This document shows positions 1 through 8,397 of a stretch of DNA of 64,000 bases, one piece after another. The translations under genes and the position numbers were made by a program. This DNA comes from an uncultured Christensenellaceae bacterium (GTDB lineage Bacteria; Bacillota; Clostridia; Christensenellales; UMGS416). Every line of letters begins with the position of its first letter. Position 1 is the first letter of the stretch. The stretch is taken from contig CALWDW010000012.1 in NCBI GenBank assembly GCA_944376795.1, positions 103,201-167,200 on the forward strand, written 5' to 3'. The notes below the pieces were generated by a model. The model worked only from the letters and a program-made list of their open reading frames with translations. It had not been told where the DNA came from and made no database searches.

Positions 1-363
1 TATGGGCTGGAGGTGCTGGTCCCGGATATCCACACCGATAAGGGGAATACCACCCGCTTCATCGTCATTGGCCGGGCGCTGCAGGAGGAGGGGAACCGCT
101 TTTCCCTGCTCTTTACCATCAGCCACGCCCCCGGCCAGCTGGCCCGGGTGGTGCAGATCATCAGCGGGCTGGGCTTTAATCTGGAGTCCATTAAGTCTCG
201 GCCCTTGAAGTACGTGCCCTGGCAGTACTACTTCTACGTGGAGGTGGTGGGCAGCCTGCGGGATACCCTCAGCCAGCGCCTGCTGGAGGAACTGCGGGAG
301 GTCTGCCAGGAGGTAAAGGTGCTGGGCGCCTATCGAAGGGAGGAAGAGCCATGCAGGAGCTGA
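1..363 (+). CDS. pheA: Prephenate dehydratase, C-terminal part (ACT domain), 5'-truncated by window edge
   Basis: The open frame runs from base 1 without a start and ends at TGA 361-363, so only about 120 residues are visible. It opens with a NTTRFIVIG segment, which is the end of the prephenate dehydratase catalytic domain (the T-R-F motif region), followed by an ACT regulatory domain. The ACT part shows APGQLARVVQIISGLGFNLE and then a SIKSRPLK stretch corresponding to the ESRP phenylalanine-binding motif, here with K-S-R-P, and a following YYFYVEVVG strand. The enzyme converts prephenate to phenylpyruvate in Phe synthesis and the ACT domain normally gives feedback inhibition by Phe. Whether an N-terminal chorismate mutase is fused cannot be seen. 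Its 3' end overlaps aroB by 13 bases, indicating translational coupling. Confidence 0.88.
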   Translation, partial: YGLEVLVPDIHTDKGNTTRFIVIGRALQEEGNRFSLLFTISHAPGQLARVVQIISGLGFNLESIKSRPLKYVPWQYYFYVEVVGSLRDTLSQRLLEELREVCQEVKVLGAYRREEEPCRS

Positions 364-1367
364 CCATACGCCTGGCGTCCTGCCAATATCCCATCTACCT
401 GGAGCGGGGGGTGTTGGACAAGATTGGGAGCCATATGAACCTGGACCGGGAGGTGCTGGTGATAACCGACGATGGAGTGCCTGCGGCATATGCCCAACGG
501 GTGCTGGCCCAGTGTCCCCAGGGGCAGCTGTTTACCGTGGGGCAGGGGGAGGGCGCCAAGAGCTTCCCCGTGTGGGAAAGCATCCTGGAAAAGATGCTGG
601 AAATGGGCTTTTCCCGGAAGTCGCTGGTCATGGCCCTGGGCGGCGGGGTCATGGGGGATCTGTCGGGCTTTGCTGCGGCCTGCTACATGCGCGGCATTGA
701 CTACGTGGGCATCCCCACCACCACCCTCTCCCAGATCGACAGCTCCATCGGCGGGAAGACCGCCGTCAATATGGCCGGTGCTAAGAATGTGGTGGGGGCG
801 TTCCACCATCCCATTGCCGTGTTTGTGGATCCGGATACCCTGGCAACTTTGCCCCGCCGCCACTTTATCAACGGGCTGGCCGAGGCGGTGAAGGCCGGGC
901 TGATTGCCGACCCGGCGCTGTTTGCTCTCTTTGAGGAAGAAGACTGGGAGACGCACCTGGAGGAGATCCTGCTGCGTTCCCTGCGGGTCAAGCAGCGGGT
1001 GGTGCAGGAGGATGAAAGGGAATCTGGCCTGCGGAAGATCCTAAACTTTGGCCACACCCTGGGCCACGGCATCGAGTCGGCTTGCCATCTGGGCGGGCTC
1101 TACCACGGGGAGTGTGTGGCCCTGGGGATGCTGCCCATGCTGGAGGACGAGGCGCTGCGGCAGCGGGTGCTGGCGGTCTACCGCCGGCTGGGCCTACCCA
1201 CCCAGGCGGCGTACGATCCCAACGCGGCGTATGCCGCCATGGTTCACGATAAGAAGGCCGCCTCGGGCATGGTGACCGTGGTGAAGGTGGCGCGCCTGGG
1301 CGAGGCACGGCTGGAACAGGTCCCCATGGCATCCCTGCGGGCGCTGTTGGAAGGAGGAAGGGTATGA
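351..1367 (+). CDS. aroB: 3-dehydroquinate synthase
   Basis: Converts DAHP to 3-dehydroquinate, the second step of the shikimate pathway, in the cytoplasm with NAD and a divalent metal. The 338-residue product is close to, slightly shorter than, the usual 350-360. The NAD-binding GGGVMGDLSGFAAA motif lies at about residues 97-110, followed by GIPTTTLSQIDSSIGGKTAVN, which carries substrate-binding residues (quoted in part: SSIGGKTAVN), then NGLAEAVKAG with a metal-ligand Glu, and a GHTLGHGIE metal-binding His segment near residue 238. ATG at 351 is preceded by GGGAGGAAGAGCC, a good ribosome binding site. It overlaps pheA upstream and aroC downstream (GTATGA junction), so it is inside a tightly coupled operon. 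Confidence 0.97.
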   Translation: MQELTIRLASCQYPIYLERGVLDKIGSHMNLDREVLVITDDGVPAAYAQRVLAQCPQGQLFTVGQGEGAKSFPVWESILEKMLEMGFSRKSLVMALGGGVMGDLSGFAAACYMRGIDYVGIPTTTLSQIDSSIGGKTAVNMAGAKNVVGAFHHPIAVFVDPDTLATLPRRHFINGLAEAVKAGLIADPALFALFEEEDWETHLEEILLRSLRVKQRVVQEDERESGLRKILNFGHTLGHGIESACHLGGLYHGECVALGMLPMLEDEALRQRVLAVYRRLGLPTQAAYDPNAAYAAMVHDKKAASGMVTVVKVARLGEARLEQVPMASLRALLEGGRV

Positions 1368-2464
1368 AGAGCACCTTTGGAAAAAATTTGACCGTCAGCC
1401 TGTTCGGGGAATCCCACGGCGCGGCCATCGGCGTGACGCTGGACGGCTTGGCGCCGGGAATCCCCCTGGATCTGGATGGGATCCGGCACCAGCTGGATCT
1501 GCGCCGTCCTGCGGGGGCGATTTCCACCGCCCGGAGGGAGGCCGACGCGTTTCAGATCGTCAGCGGGTTCTTTGACGGACATACCACAGGGACGCCCTTG
1601 ACCCTTTTGATCCCCAACCAGGACACCAAGAGCCGCGACTATGCCGCCACCCGCTTTCTGCCCCGGCCCGGCCATGCCGACTATACGGCCTTTGCCAAGT
1701 ATGAGGGGTACCAGGACTACCGCGGCGGCGGCCACTTCTCGGGGCGGATTACCGCGCCGCTGGTGGCGGCCGGGGCCATTGCCATGCAGATTCTGCGGCG
1801 CCACGGCGTGACGCTGGGCACCCACATTGCCCAGTGCGCCGGCATTGGGGACCGGGACTTTGCTGCGGAGCGGTTGGATGAAGACCTGGAGTGCCTTTCC
1901 CAGCGGACCTTCCCCGTGCTGGACGAGGAACGGGGGGCGGCCATGCGGGAGGCCATTGAGGCCGCCCACGCCCAGGGAGATTCGGTGGGAGGTATCCTGG
2001 AGACCTGTGTGCTGGGAATGCCTGCCGGCGTGGGGGAGCCCTACTTCCACTCGGTGGAGAGCGTGCTCTCTCATCTGCTCTTCAGTGTTCCCGCCGTCAA
2101 AGGCGTGGAATTTGGTTTAGGCTTTGGCTTTGCCGGCCTGCGGGGAAGCCAGGCTAACGACCCCTTCCGGTACGACGGTGATCGGGTAGTTACCACCACC
2201 AACCATAACGGCGGCGTCAACGGCGGCATCACCAACGGCATGCCCATCCTCTTTCGAGTCTGTGTCAAGCCCACGTCTTCCATTTATCTGCAGCAAGATA
2301 CGGTGGATTTGGCCCGAGGAGAAAATGCGACCCTGCTGATCAAGGGCCGCCATGATCCTGCCATCGTTCACCGGGCGCGGGTGGTGGTGGACAGTGTGAC
2401 CGCCCTGGGGCTGACCGATCTCATGATCGAGCGGGCGGGCACCGCTTGGATGCGGGGAGAATAG
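1364..2464 (+). CDS. aroC: Chorismate synthase
   Basis: Catalyses the last shikimate-pathway step, anti-1,4-elimination of phosphate from EPSP to give chorismate, using reduced FMN. The 366-residue length is normal. The N-terminal signature GESHGAAIGVTLDG is at about residues 17-30, DLRRP follows, and RPGHADYTAFAKY and the RGGGHFSGRITA segment (FMN site) are present; the C-terminal half has RYDGDRVVTTTNHNGG-type and GRHDP motifs with the conserved Arg/His-Asp. Start ATG overlaps the aroB stop by 4 bases and has AAGGAGGAAGGGT just upstream. The next gene begins 1 base after its stop. There is no separate flavin reductase domain, so it is probably the monofunctional bacterial type. Confidence 0.97.
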   Translation: MKSTFGKNLTVSLFGESHGAAIGVTLDGLAPGIPLDLDGIRHQLDLRRPAGAISTARREADAFQIVSGFFDGHTTGTPLTLLIPNQDTKSRDYAATRFLPRPGHADYTAFAKYEGYQDYRGGGHFSGRITAPLVAAGAIAMQILRRHGVTLGTHIAQCAGIGDRDFAAERLDEDLECLSQRTFPVLDEERGAAMREAIEAAHAQGDSVGGILETCVLGMPAGVGEPYFHSVESVLSHLLFSVPAVKGVEFGLGFGFAGLRGSQANDPFRYDGDRVVTTTNHNGGVNGGITNGMPILFRVCVKPTSSIYLQQDTVDLARGENATLLIKGRHDPAIVHRARVVVDSVTALGLTDLMIERAGTAWMRGE

Positions 2465-2465
2465 C

Positions 2466-3722
2466 ATGCGCTACGGACTGATTGCCCAGCAGCTGGGCCA
2501 CTCCTTTTCCAAGCCCATCCACGAAAAATTGGCCGGCTATACCTATGACCTGATGCCTATGCCGCCCCAGGAGGTAGGCCCTTTCCTCCAGCGGCGGGAG
2601 TTTGCCGCCATCAACGTGACCATCCCCTACAAGGAGACGGTGATTCCCTACTGTGACGAGGTGGACGAGGCGGCCCGGGCCATCGGCGCGGTGAATACCA
2701 TTGTCAACCGGGACGGCCGGCTCTATGGCTACAACACCGACTTTGCCGGGGCGGTATATATGCTGGAATCCCATGGCGTCCGTCTGGAAGGCCGCCGCGT
2801 GCTGATTCTGGGTACCGGCGGAACCTGCAAGACCTTTGCCGCCGTGGCCCGGCATCTGGGGGCGCGGGAGGTTCTCCGGGCCGGACGGAAGGCGGCGGAG
2901 GGCGTGCTGGATTACGAGGCCTGCCGGAAGCTGCAGGACGTGCAGGTGATTCTCAACGCTTCGCCTCGGGGTATGTATCCCCACGGCGAAGAGGCGCCCC
3001 TGGTGCACCTGGAGGACCATCCTCGGCTGGAGGCGGTGGCCGACGCGGTGTACAACCCCCTGCGCACCCGGCTGCTCCAGGAGGCGCAGGCCCGGGGCAT
3101 CCGAGCGGTGAGCGGGCTTTCCATGCTGGTGGCCCAGGCCAAGTACGCGGTGGAGCGGTTCCTGGATACCTCCCTTCCGGAAGAGCGCATCGGGGAGATC
3201 ACGCTGGACATGCTTCGGGAGCGGAGCAATATGGTGCTGATCGGCATGCCCAGCGCCGGGAAGACCACGCTGGGCCGAGAACTGGCCCGGCGCACCGGCA
3301 AGACCCTGGTGGACATGGACGACCGGATCCGGGATCGCATCGGCATGGAGATCGCCGACTACTTCGCCCGCTTTGGCGAGGGGCCCTTCCGGGAGGTGGA
3401 GCGGGCGGTGGCCGAGGAGCTGGCCCAGGAGACCGGGCTGGTGATCGCCACCGGCGGCGGCGTGGTCAAGGATCCGGCCAATATGGCGTGTCTGGCCCGC
3501 AACGGGGTGATTCTGCGGATCGACCGGGCGCTGCCCAAGCTGCTGGCGGGGAACGGACGTCCCCTCTCCTCGACCCCCGAGGCGGTGGAGAAGCTTTATC
3601 GGGAGCGGACGCCCCTGTACCGACGGTATGCCCAGGTCTCTGTGGACAATAACGGGGAGCTGCAGGCCGCTGTGGAGGACGCATTGCAAGGCTTTGAAGC
3701 GATTCTGGGAGGTCAGGTATGA
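2466..3722 (+). CDS. aroE-aroK: Fused shikimate dehydrogenase-shikimate kinase
   Basis: A two-domain protein of 418 residues that would perform two consecutive steps: NADPH reduction of 3-dehydroshikimate, then ATP phosphorylation of shikimate. Residues 1-250 are AroE: GHSFSKPIHE substrate loop (about 11-20), VTIPYKE with catalytic Lys at 56, GYNTD with Asp at 92, and a GTGGTCKT nucleotide loop at 116-123. Residues 255-418 are shikimate kinase: Walker A GMPSAGKTTLG at 260-270, VDMDDRI shikimate-binding Asp, and the ATGGGVV loop. Each domain is near the size of the free-standing enzyme, and the linker is only a few residues, so this is a real fusion and not a frameshift artefact of two genes. 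It overlaps aroQ by 4 bases. Confidence 0.95.
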   Translation: MRYGLIAQQLGHSFSKPIHEKLAGYTYDLMPMPPQEVGPFLQRREFAAINVTIPYKETVIPYCDEVDEAARAIGAVNTIVNRDGRLYGYNTDFAGAVYMLESHGVRLEGRRVLILGTGGTCKTFAAVARHLGAREVLRAGRKAAEGVLDYEACRKLQDVQVILNASPRGMYPHGEEAPLVHLEDHPRLEAVADAVYNPLRTRLLQEAQARGIRAVSGLSMLVAQAKYAVERFLDTSLPEERIGEITLDMLRERSNMVLIGMPSAGKTTLGRELARRTGKTLVDMDDRIRDRIGMEIADYFARFGEGPFREVERAVAEELAQETGLVIATGGGVVKDPANMACLARNGVILRIDRALPKLLAGNGRPLSSTPEAVEKLYRERTPLYRRYAQVSVDNNGELQAAVEDALQGFEAILGGQV

Positions 3723-4150
3723 AGCTGCTGATTATCAATGGACCCAATTTGAATATGCTGGGCATCCGGGAGCCGGGAATTTACGGTGCGTCCACCTATG
3801 CCGACCTGGTAGCCTATCTGGAGGCGGCGGCCCAGGAGGCGGGGGTGGAGATCACCTGCTTCCAGAGCAACCATGAGGGAGCGATTGTGGATGCCATCCA
3901 GGGAGCCTATGGGGTGATGGACGGCATTGTCATCAATCCAGCGGCCTATACCCACACCAGCGTGGCCATACTGGACGCCCTGAAGGCGGTGGCGCTCCCG
4001 GCGGTGGAGGTGCACATCTCCGACGTGAAGAGCCGGGAGGACTTCCGCCAGGTGTCCTACGCGGGGATGGCCTGCGAAAAGACCTACGCGGGGATGGGAT
4101 TTGCCGGCTATCGGGAAGCGATACGATACTTGAAGGAGCGGTACACATGA
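3719..4150 (+). CDS. aroQ: Type II 3-dehydroquinate dehydratase
   Basis: Dehydrates 3-dehydroquinate to 3-dehydroshikimate through an enolate mechanism; the active enzyme is a dodecamer. The 143-residue size and the GPNLNMLGIREPGIYG segment at the N-terminus (catalytic Arg and Tyr), QSNHEGAIVDAIQ in the middle, and INPAAYTHTSVAI (Asn and Thr-Ser substrate contacts) followed by VEVHISD are characteristic of type II, not type I. ATG overlaps the aroEK stop and a GGGAGGTC site precedes it. Its stop overlaps the start of the following kinase gene, so it is coupled on both sides. Confidence 0.97.
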   Translation: MKLLIINGPNLNMLGIREPGIYGASTYADLVAYLEAAAQEAGVEITCFQSNHEGAIVDAIQGAYGVMDGIVINPAAYTHTSVAILDALKAVALPAVEVHISDVKSREDFRQVSYAGMACEKTYAGMGFAGYREAIRYLKERYT

Positions 4151-4716
4151 GGTTCGTCCTGCTTTTTGGGCCCCAGGCAGTGGGCAAGATGACGGTGGGA
4201 GAGGAATTGGCTGCCATGACCGGGCTGAAGCTCTTCCACAATCATATGACCATTGAACTGGTGAGCCATTTCTTCCCCTATGATTCTCCGGAGGGCAGGC
4301 GGCTGGTGAATCTCTTTCGCCGGGAGATTATGGAGGCCGTGGCGCGGAGTGAGCTTCCGGGGATGATCTTTACCTTTGTCTGGGCTCTGGATCAGAAGGA
4401 AGACTGGGAGTATGTCCGGGGGATTACGGACATCTTTGCCCGGCAGGGGGCGGAGATTGACTATGTAGAGCTGGAGGCCGATCTCGCCGTTCGGCTGGAG
4501 CGGAACAAATCGCCCCACCGGCTGGCAGAGAAACCCACCAAGCGGAATGTCAGCTGGTCCGAGGCGGAGCTGCTGGACTGTATGCGCAAGTACCGGCTCA
4601 ATTCCCTGCCCGGGGAGATTCCTGGAGACCATTTCCTGCGACTGGACAATACCAGCCTTTCGCCCCGGGAGGCGGCGGAAAGGATTTACCGTCGATTTTG
4701 GCGGGGAGAGGTCTGA
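4147..4716 (+). CDS. P-loop kinase of unknown substrate inside the aro operon
   Basis: A 189-residue single-domain P-loop NTPase related in fold to shikimate kinase/AAA_18 proteins. The Walker A is GPQAVGKMTVGEELA at residues 8-22, where Met replaces the usual Ser/Thr-neighbour pattern but Lys-x-Thr is kept. A HNHMTIE segment follows at about 36-42, in place of the DxD substrate motif of true AroK, and a RNKSPHRLAEKPTKR stretch in the second half may form the lid. Since a full shikimate kinase domain is already fused to AroE two genes upstream, this is unlikely to be the pathway kinase. It starts inside the aroQ stop (4-base overlap), so it is cotranslated with the pathway. Related Firmicutes proteins are usually labelled only AAA family ATPase; its role is unknown. 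Confidence 0.8.
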   Translation: MRFVLLFGPQAVGKMTVGEELAAMTGLKLFHNHMTIELVSHFFPYDSPEGRRLVNLFRREIMEAVARSELPGMIFTFVWALDQKEDWEYVRGITDIFARQGAEIDYVELEADLAVRLERNKSPHRLAEKPTKRNVSWSEAELLDCMRKYRLNSLPGEIPGDHFLRLDNTSLSPREAAERIYRRFWRGEV

Positions 4717-4854
4717 CGCGAACCGGAAGTCCTTTCCTCTGCGCGGAGTGGACGGCAGGGCGGCGGCAGTGCCCCCTCTGCCCCAGGCCTCTCCCGAAGC
4801 CGGAATCTAGCCTATAAGACGGTAAAAATTTGTCAACGCAAGGAGATATACGCC

Positions 4855-5871
4855 ATGATCATCAGTATGAAAAACAGCGCGCCCCAGGCCGAGGTGCAGA
4901 AGCTTATCGACAGCATTGAGAAAAAGGGCCTCTCTGTGACCTTGATCCGCGGCGCCAACTACAACGTATTCGGCGTGGTGGGAGATACCACCATCCTGGA
5001 CGAGAAGCTCATCGCCGCCAATCCCTATGTGGACGACGTCACCCGCATCGCCGCCCCCTACAAGAAGGCCAACCGCATCTTCCATCCCCAGGATTCGGTG
5101 ATCGACGTCCGGGGCGTCAAGGTGGGCGCGGGACAGAAGATCTGCGTCATCGGCGGGCCCTGCTCGGTGGAGGGGGAGGAGTCCCTCATGACCATTGCGG
5201 CGGCGGTGAAGGAAGCGGGGGCTACCATGCTCCGCGGCGGCGCATACAAGCCCCGCACCTCCCCCTACGCCTTCCAGGGCTTGGCCACCGAAGGAATCAA
5301 GATCCTCTGCGAGGCCCGGGAGAAGTTTGGCCTGCCCATCGTCACCGAGCTCATGAGCGTGGAAAAGCTGGACGAGTTCGTGGAGAACGTGGACCTCATC
5401 CAGGTGGGCGCCCGGAACATGCAGAACTTTGACCTGCTCAAGGCCCTGGGCCGGGTGAAGACCCCGGTGCTCCTCAAGCGCGGCCTGTCCAATACCATAG
5501 AAGAGTGGCTGATGGCCGCCGAATACATCATGGCCGGAGGCAATGAGAACGTCATCCTCTGCGAGCGCGGCATCCGCACCTTTGAGAAGTACACCCGCAA
5601 CACCGTGGATCTGTCGGTGATTCCCATCGTCAAGAGCAAGAGCCATCTGCCCATCATCATTGACCCTTCCCACGCCACCGGCGACTGGCGGCTGGTGGAG
5701 TCCATGTCCCTGGCAGCCATCGCGGCCGGGGCCGACGGCCTGATTATCGAGGTGCACAACTGCCCTGAAGCTGCATGGTCGGACGGCGCCCAGTCCCTGA
5801 AGCCCGACAATTTTGCTGCTCTGATCCAGAAGGGGCGCAAGATTGCCCAGGTGGTAGGCAGGGAAATGTAA
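4855..5871 (+). CDS. aroF: 3-deoxy-7-phosphoheptulonate (DAHP) synthase with N-terminal regulatory domain
   Basis: Condenses phosphoenolpyruvate and erythrose 4-phosphate, the committed shikimate step. The 338-residue protein has a ferredoxin-like N-terminal domain (about 1-85) as in Thermotoga/Bacillus-type DAHP synthases, which mediates feedback inhibition in that subfamily. The catalytic barrel shows IGGPCSVE (near 98-105), RGGAYKPRTSPYAFQG, GARNMQNF, ILCERGIRTFE, DPSHATG and IIEVHNCPE, the conserved metal and substrate residues including Cys, His, Glu. ATG 4855 is preceded by AAGGAGATATACGCC, an excellent site; a second ATG 9 bases later is less well spaced. A 138-base gap separates it from the kinase gene, so it may have its own promoter, but none is clear. 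Confidence 0.96.
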   Translation: MIISMKNSAPQAEVQKLIDSIEKKGLSVTLIRGANYNVFGVVGDTTILDEKLIAANPYVDDVTRIAAPYKKANRIFHPQDSVIDVRGVKVGAGQKICVIGGPCSVEGEESLMTIAAAVKEAGATMLRGGAYKPRTSPYAFQGLATEGIKILCEAREKFGLPIVTELMSVEKLDEFVENVDLIQVGARNMQNFDLLKALGRVKTPVLLKRGLSNTIEEWLMAAEYIMAGGNENVILCERGIRTFEKYTRNTVDLSVIPIVKSKSHLPIIIDPSHATGDWRLVESMSLAAIAAGADGLIIEVHNCPEAAWSDGAQSLKPDNFAALIQKGRKIAQVVGREM

Positions 5872-7145
5872 TGGATATCCGGGTCTATCCCGGCCCCAGC
5901 GGGGGCCGGATCCTGGCGCCGCCCTCCAAAAGCCTGGGGCATCGGGCGGCGCTCTGCGCCATGCTGGCGGAGGGAGAGAGCCGTCTGACCCGGCTGCCGG
6001 ATTCCCAGGATATGGAGGCTACCTTAGCCGCTGCCGCCCTCTGGGGCGCCCGGGTGGAGCGGCGGGGGGACGCCGCCCGGATCCAGGGGGATCCTACGGG
6101 CGGAGGATACCGGGGCACGCCGGTCTTCTGCCGGGAATCGGGCTCCACGCTGCGCTTCCTCATTCCTATATTTGCCACCCGCCGGGGGGAAGCGTGCTTC
6201 ACCGGATCGGGGCGGCTGATGGAGCGGCCCCAGGAGGTATATGCGGAGCTTTTCCGGGAACGGGGGCTGCCCTTTGCCCTGGAGAACGGCGTGTTGCGGC
6301 TCCGGGGCCCGCTGACGCCGGGCACCTATTGCCTGGACGGCGGGGTGAGCAGCCAGTTTGTTTCGGGTCTGCTCTTTGCGCTGCCTCTCCTGGCAGGGGA
6401 CTCGGTGCTGGAGGTGCGTCCGCCCTTTACCTCCCGCTCCTATGCTCTGCTGACCACCGATATGCTGGTTCGCTTCGGCGTCCACGTGGAGTGGACGAAG
6501 GAAAACGTCTGCCGGATCCCCGGCGGGCAGCGCTACCGCGGCTGCGATTACGCCGTGGAGGGGGATGACTCCCAGGCGGCCTTTTTCGCAGTGCTGGGGG
6601 CGGTGAACCGCCCCGTGGAGATTGAAGGACTGGCCCGGGATTCCCGGCAGGGAGACCGGGTGGCGGCCGATATTCTCCGAGACTGCGGAGCGGAGGTCCT
6701 TTGGCGGGACGGAGCGGTGTCCTTTGCGGGCGGCGCACTGCATGCCCAAGAAATCGATCTGATGGACTGCCCTGACTTGGGTCCCATCCTTACGGTGCTG
6801 GGACTGTTCTGCCAGGGCACCACCCGGATCTACCATGCCGGGCGGCTGCGCTACAAGGAGTCCGACCGCATTGCCGCCATGGAGACCGAGCTGCGCAAGC
6901 TGGGGGCCCAGGTCGCCTCCGGAGAGGACGAGGTCTTCGTAACCGGCGGGCGGCCCCTCGTCCCCGCCGCGCCCCTGGAGGGGCACAATGACCACCGCAT
7001 CGTCATGGCCCTGGCGGTGGCGGCCACCCGCGCCCAGGCGCCGGTGATCATCCGCGGGGCCGAAGCGGTGCGCAAGTCCTACCCTGGCTTCTGGGAAGAC
7101 CTGGCCCGGGCGGGAATCCACTGGGAGGAGGTAAGGGATGTCTAG
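5871..7145 (+). CDS. aroA: 3-phosphoshikimate 1-carboxyvinyltransferase (EPSP synthase)
   Basis: Transfers the enolpyruvyl group from PEP to shikimate 3-phosphate. I place the start at ATG 5871, which shares a base with the aroF stop (TAATG), giving 424 residues; an upstream in-frame ATG at 5775 would only add aroF-overlapping sequence. Motifs: PPSKSLGHRAALCAML near residues 13-28 (catalytic Lys, substrate Ser/Arg), ESGSTLRFLIP, GGVSSQFVSGLL, GDDSQAAFF, DCPDLGPIL with the catalytic Asp, YKESDRI and GHNDHRIVMA. The sequence has ESGST rather than the GNAGT loop of glyphosate-sensitive class I enzymes, so it resembles class II-type enzymes. It overlaps tyrA by 8 bases. Confidence 0.96.
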   Translation: MDIRVYPGPSGGRILAPPSKSLGHRAALCAMLAEGESRLTRLPDSQDMEATLAAAALWGARVERRGDAARIQGDPTGGGYRGTPVFCRESGSTLRFLIPIFATRRGEACFTGSGRLMERPQEVYAELFRERGLPFALENGVLRLRGPLTPGTYCLDGGVSSQFVSGLLFALPLLAGDSVLEVRPPFTSRSYALLTTDMLVRFGVHVEWTKENVCRIPGGQRYRGCDYAVEGDDSQAAFFAVLGAVNRPVEIEGLARDSRQGDRVAADILRDCGAEVLWRDGAVSFAGGALHAQEIDLMDCPDLGPILTVLGLFCQGTTRIYHAGRLRYKESDRIAAMETELRKLGAQVASGEDEVFVTGGRPLVPAAPLEGHNDHRIVMALAVAATRAQAPVIIRGAEAVRKSYPGFWEDLARAGIHWEEVRDV

Positions 7146-7983
7146 TCAAACCTTTCTCATTGTCGGCCTGGGGCTGATTGGCGGCAGCTATGCCCGGGGC
7201 CTGCACGCAGCGGGCCATACGGTGTGGGCGCTGGATCGGGACCAGGACGCCCTAGACTATGCTCTGCAGGAGGGCTTTATCCAGCGGGGTGCGGTCTATG
7301 ACAAGGAACTGGTTTCGGGTGCGGAGCGGGTGATCTTTGGCCTGTATCCCCGGACCATGATCGATTGGCTGGACGCCCACGGCGGCGACCTGCATCCCGA
7401 GGCGCTGGTAACCGACGTGTCAGGGGTCAAGCGGGGGGTGGTGGAGGCCGCCCAGGACCGCATGGCCCCGGGACAGGAGTTCCTGGCCTCCCATCCCATG
7501 GCAGGCCGGGAGGTCAGCGGGGTGCGCAGCAGCGACGCCGCCATTTTCCAAGGGGCCAATTTTATCATCACGCCCACTGGGCGGAATACCCCCCAGGCGA
7601 TGGAGGCCCTGCGGGCTTTGGCGGAGGAACTAGGGTTTGGACATATCAGCGTGCTGACCCCCCAAGAACATGATGAGATGATCGGCTATGTTTCCCAGCT
7701 GACCCACGCCATTGCTGTCAGTCTGATGAACGCCAACGATAATACCCACCTGCGGGAGTACACCGGGGATTCCTTCCGGGATCTCACCCGCATTGCCAAA
7801 ATCAATGAAAACCTGTGGAGTGAGCTGTTCCTGGCCAACCGGGACATCCTTTTGGGAGAGATCGACGCCTTTGCGGAGGCCCTGGGGGGGCTGCGGGCCG
7901 CCTTGGCGGCAGGGGATGAGGAGGAGCTGCGGCGGCTCTTTATCCAGTCCACCCATAGACGGAGGATCTTTGACGGAGAGTAG
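7138..7983 (+). CDS. tyrA: Prephenate dehydrogenase
   Basis: Oxidatively decarboxylates prephenate to 4-hydroxyphenylpyruvate in Tyr synthesis, NAD(P)-dependent. The 281-residue product begins with the Rossmann loop GLGLIGGSYARGL, has VTDVSGVK at the end of the nucleotide domain, HPMAGREVSG with the catalytic His, and the helical dimerisation region with GYVSQLTHAIAVSL. There is no C-terminal ACT domain and no chorismate mutase fusion, so Tyr feedback may act elsewhere. Its start lies inside aroA (8-base overlap), and it is the last gene of the aromatic operon. Confidence 0.95.
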   Translation: MSSQTFLIVGLGLIGGSYARGLHAAGHTVWALDRDQDALDYALQEGFIQRGAVYDKELVSGAERVIFGLYPRTMIDWLDAHGGDLHPEALVTDVSGVKRGVVEAAQDRMAPGQEFLASHPMAGREVSGVRSSDAAIFQGANFIITPTGRNTPQAMEALRALAEELGFGHISVLTPQEHDEMIGYVSQLTHAIAVSLMNANDNTHLREYTGDSFRDLTRIAKINENLWSELFLANRDILLGEIDAFAEALGGLRAALAAGDEEELRRLFIQSTHRRRIFDGE

Positions 7984-8343
7984 GGGAGGGCGGTTTCCCC
8001 GTCCATGCTCTTGCCAGCAGGACCTTGCCCCTGGAGAGGGGGAGTTCGTGCGGGAGCGCCCCGCCAGGCGTAAGGGACGGGAACCCTGGAAAGAGACGCT
8101 TGCGTGAGGTACCGTCTGGCAGTGGCAGCTTACAAGGAGGGGGAAAGCGGATCGGGCACAGCGCGCCTCACCCGGGAACGCCGGAAAGGGTTCGCGACCA
8201 TAGAATGCGCACCATTTGCCTTTCTCCAAGGGGCAAAGCAGGGGCCTTCCTTGGAGATCGCCATGGCCCATCTCGCCTACCGTGAGACGGGCGAAACCTC
8301 TTTCCGCAGGGGTTTCTGCGGCAGGGCTTTGCGGCAGATGAAA
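7984..8343. other. Unassigned 360-base stretch after tyrA
   Basis: Between the tyrA stop and a terminator-like hairpin no convincing gene is visible. An open frame from 8104 has a biased composition and runs straight through the hairpin into antisense of the next gene, so I do not call it. The stretch is GC-rich with many short inverted runs and could be a long 3' untranslated region or a structured RNA; I compared it by eye with RNase P, 6S and T-box landmarks and found no match. Confidence 0.5.
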
Positions 8344-8387
8344 GCGGCGGCTAGGAATGCGTTTCGTTCCTTGACCGCCGCCTTTTT
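8344..8387 (+). terminator. Rho-independent terminator downstream of tyrA
   Basis: Arms GCGGCGG (8344-8350) and CCGCCGC (8375-8381) close an inner AGGAA/TTCCT stem, followed by C and TTTTT on the + strand. It is about 360 bases past the tyrA stop; the opposite strand has only three Ts, so termination of the convergent esterase is less certain. Confidence 0.7.
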
Positions 8388-8397
8388 GTACCGTTTC

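Noticed and set aside
7984..8343. RNase P RNA or T-box candidate after tyrA
   Set aside because: GGAAAG and CGGGCACAG fragments look similar by chance but the conserved long-range pairings and universal motifs are absent, and no + strand gene follows to be controlled.
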